From contig BSQZ01000034.1 of assembly GCA_033239005.1 (NCBI GenBank), positions 4,044,501 through 4,108,500 of the forward strand: a stretch of DNA of 64,000 nucleotides, given 5' to 3'. This document shows, piece after piece, positions 27,605-35,163 of the stretch (its first letter is position 1; every line of letters starts with the position of its first letter). The notes under the pieces are model-generated. The model had not been told where the DNA came from and did no database searches. It saw only the letters and a program-made list of their open reading frames with translations. A program made the translations under genes and the position numbers. Source of the DNA: Lamellibrachia satsuma. Taxonomy: Eukaryota > Annelida > Polychaeta > Sabellida > Siboglinidae.

Positions 27605-28078
27605 ATGGCCGCACAACAATTCGTCAACAACGAGATGAACCTTACACGACTACAGAATGAAGTAAGTAACGGAAATTATAGATTTACACGTCTGTTAACT
27701 ATAGTACAATGTGCCGTGCAAGATAAATATATCGTCTATCCATCGTGTCAGCATTGTAACAAACGTGTGACTCCGGAAAACAATGGGTATGTGTGTCCGA
27801 TTCATCGATGGCAGCGGGTTCCCATGTACCGTTTCGCTCTGCGTATCCTCCTACAGGATGCTATTGGAAGTGAATGTTGGGCAACATTGTTTAATGAAAA
27901 GGTAGTACAGGTGTTGGGATTTACGGGTAACGCCTACATGAGCATGACGGCAGACACCGAGCGGTATGCGGCACTGGAGATGATGCGGGGGACCCGTGTC
28001 ATGGTGACCATTAGGAAACGCGTAGCGGGACAGTATGTCAATTACACCGTGTCAGAACTGGAAGTAGTGACCGTGTAA
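27605..28078 (+). CDS. RPA70 C-terminal-like (OB fold, zinc ribbon) ssDNA-binding protein
   Basis: 157 residues. Residues 45-105 match the pattern of the third DNA-binding OB fold of the large RPA subunit: Y-P-S-C-Q-H-C at 45-51, a second metal pair C-P-I-H at 64-67 (His replaces the usual last Cys), Y-R-F-A-L-R-I-L-L-Q-D at 75-85, and F-N-E-K-V-V-Q-V-L-G at 96-105. The rest is a beta-rich tail. The likely role is to bind single-stranded element DNA during protein-primed replication, in the nucleus. Frame and start are intact, with a TATA box and purine-rich leader upstream. The closest alternative is an RPA-like domain from a Helitron-type element, but the position inside the Polinton argues for an element gene. 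Confidence 0.8.
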   Translation: MAAQQFVNNEMNLTRLQNEVSNGNYRFTRLLTIVQCAVQDKYIVYPSCQHCNKRVTPENNGYVCPIHRWQRVPMYRFALRILLQDAIGSECWATLFNEKVVQVLGFTGNAYMSMTADTERYAALEMMRGTRVMVTIRKRVAGQYVNYTVSELEVVTV

Positions 28079-28138
28079 TTCTGTTGACAGGATGACGCCG
28101 CTGCTGCTACTGCAAGCAGTGACGTCAGGGATGAGAAC

Positions 28139-28393
28139 ATGAGTGGAAAAGAGAAGGTAATGGAATGGTTACCTAATAATAGTAGTGAAATACTATTCTC
28201 CTCCTCGGTGGAAAGTTGTTCACCGCCACCACTCATTATAATAACAGATGACGAGGGGGAGGATAGCACGTCACAGCCCGATGTTATATATATAAGTAGT
28301 AGTAGTAGCGACGAGATGGAGGCTACGGTGTGTGGTCTAGATAGGATACGTGATCGATCCGAAGCCATGACGAACGAAAATAACTTTTATTAA
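28139..28393 (+). CDS. Small acidic serine-rich protein with two SUMO-interaction-like motifs
   Basis: 84 residues. Residues 32-40 (L-I-I-I-T-D-D-E-G) and 49-59 (V-I-Y-I, then five Ser, then D-E) each have a short hydrophobic beta stretch followed by acidic or phosphorylatable residues, the form of SUMO-interacting motifs. No catalytic domain is visible. It starts 60 bp after the RPA-like stop. A protein with tandem motifs of this kind could bind poly-SUMO chains or SUMO-rich nuclear bodies; that is inference. The frame stays open beyond its TAA (28391-28393) into the next reading frame. Function unknown. Confidence 0.5.
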   Translation: MSGKEKVMEWLPNNSSEILFSSSVESCSPPPLIIITDDEGEDSTSQPDVIYISSSSSDEMEATVCGLDRIRDRSEAMTNENNFY

Positions 28394-28648
28394 GCGCTAG
28401 AGGTCGCTAGTGTCAAGTATGCCTGTGACGAGGTGAACCGCATAATGAATTTAACGGACGACAAGGAGTGTTACGTACCATCGTCCAGCATGGTCATGCA
28501 CGTCTTGCGGTGGCTATCGATAGAGGTAACCGCAACGTGTGCGAACATGCAGTGGCGACACGATGTGACAGAGTTGGTTAGAAAGAGTCTAGCCGAACGA
28601 TACACAGATATACAGGGCGACGCGGACGAATATGCAGAATGTAACTAG
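28394..28648 (+). CDS. Small helical protein, unrecognised, in frame with the preceding gene
   Basis: The frame of the previous gene resumes after its TAA and runs 84 codons to TAG at 28646-28648. The first ATG is at 28445, giving 67 residues; a GTG at 28433 is not a likely eukaryotic start. The sequence looks mainly helical (V-L-R-W-L-S-I-E-V-T-A then V-T-E-L-V-R-K-S-L-A-E-R-Y). Either it is a separate small gene or the two halves are one gene split by a nonsense change. No family recognised. Confidence 0.35.
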   Translation, partial: ALEVASVKYACDEVNRIMNLTDDKECYVPSSSMVMHVLRWLSIEVTATCANMQWRHDVTELVRKSLAERYTDIQGDADEYAECN

Positions 28649-28664
28649 TATTTCTGTTCAATAG

Positions 28665-30278
28665 ATAAGCAACGGCCTACGGCAACTCCGTAGGGCGTAC
28701 GATGAGGAGGTGGCGCCATCACGCAAACGGAAGACATCAGCCACGGCAGATGGCGACACCAGAGAGGTGAAACGGCGAGACACTGCCGCATCATCATCAT
28801 CATCCGAACGCACGGGACGTCCCATACGACATCAGATCAACGGACGAGAGAAGAGAATAGGCAAACATCGGGTGGATGGATGGTGCAGTGAGCCGAAGAC
28901 GACTTATCAGTTCCAAGGTTGTTTCTTCCATGGTTGCCCGTGCATTCGAGAAGAGGTGAAAGCCGTCAACGGGAAACCCATGGCGCAACTGCTCGCCGAG
29001 ACCCGAAAGACCACCGCCTACCTACGTCATTTTGTCAAGGTCGTCGAGCTGTGGGAATGCGAGTGGAAAGAGATGAGACGAGCCCCGGCCGTACGAAAGT
29101 GTCTGGATGCTGCATTTCCCCGACGTCGACACGTTCGGTGGACGATGACGTCGCAACAGATCCTGAACGGCGTGCGTGCAGGAACCGTATTCGGCATGAT
29201 CGAGTGCGACATTTGCGTACCGGAAGTATTACGCGAGCACTTTGCCGAGATGCAGCCCGTGTTCAAGAACATCAGTCTGATACGCGAGGATCTCGTTCCG
29301 TTCATGCGCCGATACTCCGAAGAGCACAACATCATGTCGACTCACGAATACGATCCTATTCCGTGTTTCCGGCGGTTCGGCGATGCAGTGTCCACGGCCC
29401 GACGCGAGGGAGACGTCCACCGAGACAAGACCATCATCGCGGACACCATGAAGTTGCTGGGGAACTCGGGCTACGGAAAGACCATCACCAACGTTGACCG
29501 ACATCGCGACGTCAGCTACTGCACGGAGAAGGCGGCATCGCTCATGGTCAACGATAAACGGTTCCGACAACTCGACATCGTCGTCGACGATGCGTACGAG
29601 ATAGAGATGAACAAGAAAACCGTCAAGTACACCCTACCCGTACACGTGGGATTCTTCGTTCTGCAGTACGCCAAGATGCGCATGTTGCAGTTCTATTACG
29701 ACTTCATCAACAGATACGTGGAGCGCCCTCTGTTCCAGTACTGCGAGATGGATACAGATAGTGCCTATTTGGCCTTGACCGGTGAGTCCGTCGATGACCT
29801 CGTGACCCCAGCACTACGAGATCATTATTTCCGACATCGTTCCGAATGGCTCCCGTCCGAATGTTGCGACGAACATCGGAACGAGTACGTGCGCTGTCGA
29901 CTCGCCAATCGACCGTGGGTCGGAGACGAGGCGTGCTGTAAGGCGCGAAGAGCGTTCGACAAGAGGACACCGGGTCTGTTCAAGGTCGAGTGGTCCGGTG
30001 ACGGGTTCGTGGGGTTGTGTAGCAAGACGTACTATTGTTTCGGAGCCACCGACAAGTACAGCACCAAAGGACTGAGCAAACGTCACAACACCATCGACAA
30101 GGATGCGTTCCTGGAGGTGCTCACCAACCGGCGGAGCGGAAGTGGAACGAACCGTGGATTCCGGGTGCGTAAATCGACCGTGTTGACGCACGTGCAGGAA
30201 CGGGCGGCCCTCACCTACTTTTAAGCCAAACGCGTGGTGCACGAGGACGGGGTGACCACGGGTCCGGTGGACGTGTAG
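28665..30278 (+). pseudogene. Protein-primed family B DNA polymerase, truncated
   Basis: Residues are counted from codon 28710. A basic start leads into a Vsr-like insertion found in Polinton polymerases (V-D-G-W-C at 55-59, F-F-H-G-C-P at 72-77, W-E-C-E-W at 115-119). Next are F-G-M-I-E-C-D-I at 161-168, polymerase motif B (K-L-L-G-N-S-G-Y-G-K at 248-257) and motif C (D-T-D-S at 348-351), then the thumb region. Missing are the 3'-5' exonuclease domain, a terminal-protein-like region and a readable D-x-x-S-L-Y-P motif A; the short linker at about 209-215 suggests an internal loss. There is no ATG at the front: the frame opens at a TAG (28662) inside TTTCTGTTCAATAG, which could be a splice acceptor. 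An in-frame TAA (30222-30224) precedes 17 further codons to TAG at 30276-30278. Probably inactive. Confidence 0.85.
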
Positions 30279-30286
30279 ATAAGGCG

Positions 30287-30942
30287 ATGCACGCTGCATT
30301 TGTTTCATACACGATGATGGATGCACGATGGAAACAACCCTTTACGTGCATCGTCGCCGGACTGATGGGGTGCGGCAAGAGTACTTTCGTGACGCGTATG
30401 TTGCGTCACGCTACTGCAATGATTGATCCACCTCCCGAAAAAATCACGTGGTGTTACGGAGAATGGCAAGAGGCTTACGCAACGACGGACTTGGTCCACG
30501 TGCGGTTCGAGGAAGGGTTACCGACGGCGGCCATGTTCGAATCGACAACGAGGAACCTCATCGTCATAGACGATCTCATGGCAGAAACGGACGAACGGGT
30601 CACGACCTTGTTCACTAAAAAAGTCATCACAGGAACACGTCCGTGCTGTATCTCGTACAGAACCTATTCCCTAAAAACAAAGAGAGTCGCACCATCAGTC
30701 TGAATTCTCAGTACATGGTGGTGTTCAAGAATCCTCGTGACGCATCGCAGATGTCGCACTTGGCTCGGCAGATGTATCCGGGACGCGTCAAGTTCGTTCA
30801 AGAGGCTTTTAAAGACGCCACGTCGGTACCGTACGGTTATCTATTGGTCGATCTCAAACAGGACACGCCCGAGGACATGCGTCTGCGCACGGCCATCTTT
30901 CCAGACGATGGTGTTCAGTACGTTTACTTACCGAAGGTATAA
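30287..30942 (+). pseudogene. FtsK/HerA-type genome-packaging ATPase, frame-broken
   Basis: The ATG at 30287 opens a frame with Walker A (G-L-M-G-C-G-K-S-T, residues 25-33) and Walker B (L-I-V-I-D-D, 91-96), the A32-like packaging ATPase of Polintons that pumps DNA into capsids. At the run of six A at 30617-30622 the coding continues in the -1 frame, where L-V-Q-N-L-F-P (sensor region with Q-N) and the conserved F-K-N-P-R-D and R-Q-M-Y-P blocks follow to TAA at 30940-30942. The break is either a one-base indel in the homopolymer, a sequencing error, or a slippage site. Otherwise the length (about 218 codons) is normal to slightly short. Confidence 0.9.
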
Positions 30943-30944
30943 AA
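30938..30944 (+). promoter_or_regulatory. TATA box overlapping the ATPase stop codon
   Basis: TATAAAA is formed across the last codon and TAA stop of the ATPase, 42 bp before the ATG at 30980, a fitting distance for a short-leader transcript of the next gene. Confidence 0.55.
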
Positions 30945-30979
30945 CGACCGAGTGCGTGGATAGTCTCTTCATTCGCATC

Positions 30980-31348
30980 ATGTCTGCCCTGGTGAAGAGA
31001 CACATTGTGTGCATACAGGCTCTGAACAGAATCAAGAGCAACAAACTGAAAAGGGCCATCATCGCCAACGCTGACGCCGACCTGCTGTGTGCACTAGCCG
31101 AGTGTGCCTACAACATACTAAAAAAGAACATTCCATTGACCTCATTACAGAGGCGACGTTTGAGTAAATACAGGACGAAGTTACGCGAGTTGGCTCAGAG
31201 ACGAACGCCTGCTGCCAGGAGAAGACGCATCTTGCTGCAACCGCAGGTTGGCGAGGGACAGAGCGGAGGTTTCCTATCGGCCTTCCTAGCACCGTTGGCA
31301 AGTTCGGTCTTTCTACCCTTGCTCCGAGAGGTGCTGCTCAAAAGGTAG
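30980..31348 (+). CDS. Conserved small basic Polinton protein with hydrophobic C-terminus
   Basis: 122 residues from the ATG at 30980. The N-terminal half is helical with N-A-D-A-D-L-L and E-C-A-Y-N-I-L, followed by a Lys/Arg-rich segment (residues 58-84) and a Gly-containing hydrophobic tail (G-G-F-L-S-A-F-L-A-P-L and on, 96-119). Small proteins with this layout accompany the capsid genes of Polintons; a virion role (core or membrane-active) is likely but unproven. The S-G-G-F site at 95-98 resembles a protease cleavage context. The frame is intact, and the stop is followed four bases later by the next ATG. Confidence 0.65.
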   Translation: MSALVKRHIVCIQALNRIKSNKLKRAIIANADADLLCALAECAYNILKKNIPLTSLQRRRLSKYRTKLRELAQRRTPAARRRRILLQPQVGEGQSGGFLSAFLAPLASSVFLPLLREVLLKR

Positions 31349-31352
31349 ATAC

Positions 31353-32057
31353 ATGGAACACGCACGCAAGATGGCCTTGGTGGACCCGCGACTGTTGGAC
31401 ACGCTTCGTTCACCCCCACCCTCGACGGACACCTTAGGTAAGAAGGTGCAAGCCCTCGATGACGATATGAAGACCATCCTCGATAGAAAGGACCTAGACG
31501 ACGGGACCAAGGTGACACTGTATAATCAGGTGTTGCAGCGGTACAACGTCTTGGCCGATAAACACTTCAAGGAACCGATACGCGTGGTCACGGTGAACGA
31601 GTCGATGGTGGGGCCGGGGTCGGGGGTGCAGCCGGGGCCGGAGTCGGAGGGTGCAGTACGAGCTCCTAGTAGCGGACTAGAGGCCACCGTCTTGGACACC
31701 GTTCCCAAGACCATGCAGGCCAAAGCCAGACGTTTGACGGAGCATCTCAAGAGATATATCGCGTGGACCGCTCGCGGTGAACTTATACACGAGGGCGTGC
31801 CGGTTGTCGGAAGTAACGTGGTGGATCTCGTTAATGAACTGTTGCGTAAGAGAAAGACAGATCGGACGGGTTGGCAGCCATTCGCACGACAACTCCTTGC
31901 CATCAACCTACCAATGGAGTTGGTCGGTAACGTCGCCAGGAGTGCCTACATACGACAGGCGACGACGGCCACTCCCTCTCGACGATCACCTACTACTACT
32001 ACTACTGCTGCCGGCATTGCACGAAGATCGCTAAGTTGGACACCCCTCGCTCGTTAG
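31353..32057 (+). CDS. Conserved Polinton protein of unknown function
   Basis: 234 residues. A helical N-terminal part (A-R-K-M-A-L-V-D-P-R near the start, then D-D-M-K-T-I-L-D and L-Y-N-Q-V-L-Q-R-Y at 57-65) is followed by a Gly/Pro/Glu-rich linker (about 85-105). A second folded part has R-L-T-E-H-L-K-R-Y-I-A-W and D-L-V-N-E-L-L-R-K-R-K, and the tail is Thr/Arg-rich. It starts four bases after the stop of the preceding gene; a second ATG six codons in (31371) is an alternative start. Location between the ATPase block and the integrase suggests a virion or replication protein. No enzymatic motif is seen. Confidence 0.65.
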   Translation: MEHARKMALVDPRLLDTLRSPPPSTDTLGKKVQALDDDMKTILDRKDLDDGTKVTLYNQVLQRYNVLADKHFKEPIRVVTVNESMVGPGSGVQPGPESEGAVRAPSSGLEATVLDTVPKTMQAKARRLTEHLKRYIAWTARGELIHEGVPVVGSNVVDLVNELLRKRKTDRTGWQPFARQLLAINLPMELVGNVARSAYIRQATTATPSRRSPTTTTTAAGIARRSLSWTPLAR

Positions 32058-32139
32058 CGCCGTCGAATGGACCATTCTATACCCACCCCTCCCCCCGAAA
32101 CACGCAAGGCTTTGTCGTCGTTGGCTGGTTGGGACGACT

Positions 32140-32145
32140 TATAAG
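32140..32145 (+). promoter_or_regulatory. TATA box before the small membrane-protein genes
   Basis: TATAAG 41 bp upstream of the ATG at 32181, in the otherwise non-coding gap after 32057. Confidence 0.5.
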
Positions 32146-32180
32146 GTGGTACGACGCGTGTCCGTAGCACAGAGTTCGTC

Positions 32181-32315
32181 ATGCCAACCGATCCACAGGA
32201 CGCGTACCATTCCGTCGTTGCTGCGATATTGTGTAGTGGACTTTACTTGATTGCTCACGGTATAGCCCAAATTCTTATGCAACAGGCGTTATTCAGACTA
32301 TGGTTTCGCTACTAG
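32181..32315 (+). CDS. Small single-pass membrane protein (44 residues)
   Basis: An ATG follows a TATA box at a suitable distance. The short product has an acidic start (M-P-T-D-P-Q-D), one hydrophobic helix (V-V-A-A-I-L-C-S-G-L-Y-L-I-A, residues 12-25) and an aromatic/basic end (R-L-W-F-R-Y). Its last 16 bp overlap the next small gene in another frame. No family recognised; the shape and position suggest a virion membrane or host-membrane protein. Confidence 0.45.
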   Translation: MPTDPQDAYHSVVAAILCSGLYLIAHGIAQILMQQALFRLWFRY

Positions 32316-32461
32316 ACTGTTGTTGCTCTGCCACTAGCGTTGTCGGTGCGATAGCGTGCGTCCTACTATACGTCGGCGTGCTTCTCGTCATTCGTCAGCA
32401 TTCGTACTCCGGAGTCAACGTCACCGCCCCCGTCAACGCATCGGTCCTCATCCTCTTTTAA
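32300..32461 (+). CDS. Small single-pass membrane protein (53 residues), overlapping the previous one
   Basis: The ATG at 32300 lies inside the end of the preceding gene. The product has a Cys-cluster start (D-C-C-C), a hydrophobic helix (about residues 13-31, V-V-G-A-I-A-C-V-L-L-Y-V-G) and a short tail with two N-glycosylation sequons (N-V-T at 40-42, N-A-S at 46-48), which would fit a lumenal or exterior C-terminus. Stop TAA at 32459-32461. Unrecognised family. Confidence 0.45.
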   Translation: MVSLLDCCCSATSVVGAIACVLLYVGVLLVIRQHSYSGVNVTAPVNASVLILF

Positions 32462-32499
32462 TGGAGCGGAGGAGCGAACAACCAATGAGGGAGGTTTAA

Positions 32500-33566
32500 T
32501 TTGATCCAAAAAGGGTAGGCAGTTATGGTGGAGTCGGTGCCCTGCGACGCGTCACGCGCGTGCCGCGGAAGATCGTCGCAGAATGGTTATCAGCACAGGA
32601 CGCCTACACCTTACACAAACCAGCGAGACGTCATTTCAAGAGACGCCGTGTCATCGTGGGTGGTATACATCAGCAGTGGCAGGCCGATCTCGTAGACTTG
32701 ACGAAGTTGAAAAAAGACAAAGAAGGTATGACCTTTCTCCTCACGGTGATCGACGTCTTTTCGAAAGTGGCCTGGTGTGTTCCCATGAAGAACAAGTCCG
32801 CAGCGTCATTGACTGCGGCGCTGCTCACCACGTTCGTCGACGTTTGGCCACATACGTTGCAGACAGATCAAGGCAAAGAATTTCTGAATAAATCCGTTCA
32901 GGCTCTATTGCAGCATTACGGCATCCATCGCTTCTCCACGCACAACGCGGAGACGAAGGCGAGCGTCGTGGAAAGATTCAACAGAACCTTGAAGACGCGC
33001 ATGTGGCGATACTTCACGAAACACCAGACGTGGCGTTACATCGACGTCCTTCCGGACTTGCTGCGATCGTATAACAACACCCCCACCGCAACATCGGTCT
33101 GACCCCGTCAAATGTGAATGCAAAGAATCAAGAAAAGGTGTGGCAACGTCTGTACGGTCACAACGGTAAGGGTGTGCCCAAGTTGCACGTGTCGGATCGC
33201 GTGCGCGTCAGCAAGTACAAAGGCACTTTCGAAAAGGGCTACGATACGAACTGGAGCGAAGAGATGTTCACGATACACGAGGTTCATCCCTCCGATCCAC
33301 CCGTGTACCGCTTGCGGGACGATCTCGGCGAAGTGCTGGACGGCACCTTCTACGAACTGGAGCTGCAGAAGGTGTCGGTACCCGTCGATAGAGTGTACCG
33401 CGTTGAAGCGGTACTGCAACGCCGTACGGTTGGTAGACGAAAGGAGACTTTGGTGAAAAGGTTCGGCTATCCCTCCAAATTCAACAGCTGGATCGATGCC
33501 AGAGCACTCGTCCACTCCACTATAAAGACCAGCCGCGCGTATGGCGACACTTCATTCGAGAAATGA
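32500..33566 (+). pseudogene. Retrovirus-like integrase with chromodomain, frame-broken
   Basis: Counting from codon 32560, the rve core has Q-A-D-L-V-D (Asp43), F-L-L-T-V-I-D-V-F-S-K, L-Q-T-D-Q-G-K-E-F (Asp103) and V-V-E-R-F-N-R-T-L-K (Glu138), the D-D-E triad with 34 residues between the last two by my count. Upstream W-L-S-A-Q-D-A-Y-T-L-H-K matches the Polinton integrase N-terminus. No in-frame ATG remains: the one at 32461 is cut off by TAA at 32497-32499. At a run of five C (33080-33084) the frame shifts, then V-W-Q-R-L-Y, an SH3-like segment and a chromodomain (Y-R-V-E-A-V-L, F-G-Y-P-S-K-F-N-S-W-I) follow to 33566. The enzyme would insert element ends with a 6-bp duplication, as seen here. 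Confidence 0.9.
33521..33527 (+). promoter_or_regulatory. TATA box inside the integrase 3' end
   Basis: TATAAAG within the last codons of the integrase, upstream of the membrane-protein and penton genes. A start site near 33550 would fit the next gene, although that gene lacks a clear ATG. Confidence 0.45.
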
Positions 33567-33571
33567 CATAA

Positions 33572-33907
33572 GACACGACACCACAGACCTGCACCACCAT
33601 CACCACCATCATAGACGAGGAGGAGGTGGAGCAGGACGAACAAGAGGATTGTACTGACGCTGCGTCGAACGAGAAAGACAGCACTCCTTGGCACCTGTTC
33701 GGTACCGTGTGTCCCAAAGAGGAGATTGTGTTTCTGTGTCAGGTCGTCGTCTTGTACACGGTCATCCTGATCAGCATTTACAACCTGACGACAGGTCACG
33801 CGAATTCTAATCTGTGGACGGCTCTGTTTAGCAGTTCGTTGGGTTACCTGCTGCCCAATCCTACTTTGAGACGCAATGGCGACCGATTTCTTTCTGATGC
33901 TACCTAG
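33572..33907 (+). CDS. Acidic membrane-anchored Polinton protein, start unclear
   Basis: The open frame runs from 33572 to the TGA-free end at 33907 but has no ATG; GTG at 33626 is the first start-like codon. It reads an acidic Glu/Asp-rich segment, then H-L-F-G-T-V-C-P, a hydrophobic helix (I-V-F-L-C-Q-V-V-V-L-Y-T-V-I-L-I), S-L-G-Y-L-L-P-N-P near the C-terminus and a short basic tail. Its last 32 bp overlap the start of the penton gene, as in other compact virus-like elements. The N-terminus may have been lost or may be supplied by splicing or a frameshift from the ATG at 33541. Function unknown. Confidence 0.55.
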   Translation, partial: DTTPQTCTTITTIIDEEEVEQDEQEDCTDAASNEKDSTPWHLFGTVCPKEEIVFLCQVVVLYTVILISIYNLTTGHANSNLWTALFSSSLGYLLPNPTLRRNGDRFLSDAT

Positions 33908-34771
33908 CAACGCTTCCATGAAGATGCACCCAGATAACACCTTGGCCCATTACATCACGGACTTGCCTCAACGCATATCGGTGTCTGGCGAATGGGAGTG
34001 CGGGCTGGCAGAGATCCAGTACCCGCATACTTGGTACAACGTTCGAGAGGGCGACACTTGGTTCTACCTCAACGAGCGCATTCCTGTGGGTCTTACCCCG
34101 TCTACGAAGATCGAGGCTGGGTATTACCGCAGTCCTGACGTATTGTTGGACCACGTCAACAAGGCGCTGAAACGCATGTCGACGGATAAGACGCGGGCTA
34201 AAATAAGCTACAGTCCCATCACTCAGAAAATGACGTTGCACATGCCATGCCATACCAGAGTGCAATGGGTACCATTTTGGGATTCTACCCGTCGCTTGTC
34301 ACCAGTCCAGCGAGAGATAGGGATACACGCGTGTACACCCACCCGATAGTAGGAGAGGAAACAAATTTGGCCTATCCACCGGAGCTAGTTCTCATGTCGT
34401 CGGCCACCGTTACTTCGCCACCCGACAAAGCAAAGACTGCTGATAGACTGTACTCTTTCCGTCAAGAAGCCAATACCGTGGTGAACATGAATCAAGGGTT
34501 CGACACCATTTACGTCTACACGGACGTCGTGGAGTCTCGCATCGTCGGCGACAGTCTCGTGCCGTTGTTGCGATGCCTCCCAGTTCGCGGAGGTCATGGC
34601 ACCACGGTGTCCGATCGTTTCACTAACGTTAACTACGTGCCTCTGTTGCGCAAGGAGTTCGGGACCATAGAGGTCGATATAAGAGACGACACCGGACGGC
34701 GCGTGCCATTCGAGTACGGTAGAGTGACGGTGACGCTTCATTTTCGACGGCGTAGGACCGGACTGTTCTGA
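33876..34771 (+). pseudogene. Penton (minor capsid) protein, frame-broken
   Basis: The ATG at 33876 opens a frame with the conserved Polinton penton start (F-F-L-M-L-P-S-N-A-S, then T-D-L-P-Q-R-I, G-E-W-E-C-G-L-A-E-I-Q-Y-P). Between about 34215 and 34275 the frame changes. The second part, open to 34771, has L-A-Y-P-P-E-L-V-L, I-Y-V-Y-T-D-V-V, V-G-D-S-L-V-P-L-L-R, and F-G-T-I-E-V-D-I-R-D-D-T-G with V-T-V-T-L-H-F-R at the end, the C-terminal jelly-roll side. No homopolymer explains this break; CATGCCATGCC near 34238 may reflect a small duplication or deletion. The protein forms the capsid vertices. Confidence 0.85.
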
Positions 34772-34773
34772 CG

Positions 34774-35067
34774 ATGAATTACAACGACTATTACGCGCGT
34801 CAAGCGGGTGGTGCGCTGCCCTACTTCGCCGGTGCGCAATACCAGCGAGGTCACGGACTGGGCAGTCTGTTCGGCGGTCTGCTGCGCAGCGCCATGCCAC
34901 TCATCAAGAGAGGTGCCGTGGCATTGGGTAAGGGAGCGTTGAAGACCGGCATTCGTATAGCTGACGACGTCTTATCTGGTCAGAACATAAAAACGGCAGC
35001 CAAACGACGCATCGCGGACTCTGGTAGGAGCATGCTGCGTAACTTTGAGATCCCTGGCGTGCGATAA
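34774..35067 (+). CDS. pVI-like minor virion protein
   Basis: 97 residues, starting three bases after the penton stop. N-terminal Y-Y-A-R-Q-A-G-G-A-L-P-Y-F-A-G leads into Y-Q-R-G-H-G-L-G-S-L-F-G-G (to residue 35), then an amphipathic, Lys/Arg-rich helical part. This arrangement is a regular companion of Polinton capsid genes and is compared with adenovirus minor core or membrane-lytic proteins. Residues 32-36 (L-F-G-G-L) fit the adenain cleavage rule (M/I/L)-x-G-G-x, so maturation by the protease at 36448-36936 is plausible. The frame is intact. Exact role inferred. Confidence 0.7.
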   Translation: MNYNDYYARQAGGALPYFAGAQYQRGHGLGSLFGGLLRSAMPLIKRGAVALGKGALKTGIRIADDVLSGQNIKTAAKRRIADSGRSMLRNFEIPGVR

Positions 35068-35163
35068 AACGAGCACCCGCGAAGACAGGAGTCACTACAG
35101 TGAAGAGACGGCGCACGAGACAGACGCCCCAGAAACGTGAGGCCGACATATTCGACGACAAAG

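Noticed and set aside
28445..28648. Histone-fold protein
   Set aside because: The helical look and A-E-R-Y ending suggested it, but no histone signature residues could be aligned with confidence.
29229..29570. Antisense frames inside polymerase, capsid and integrase genes
   Set aside because: GC-rich coding DNA gives long antisense frames; all recognised domains are on the plus strand.
33541..33657. A 38-codon frame with seven consecutive His
   Set aside because: It follows a TATA box and has an ATG, but the neighbouring frame carries the conserved acidic membrane protein; the His run is the shadow of a Thr/Ile-rich stretch.
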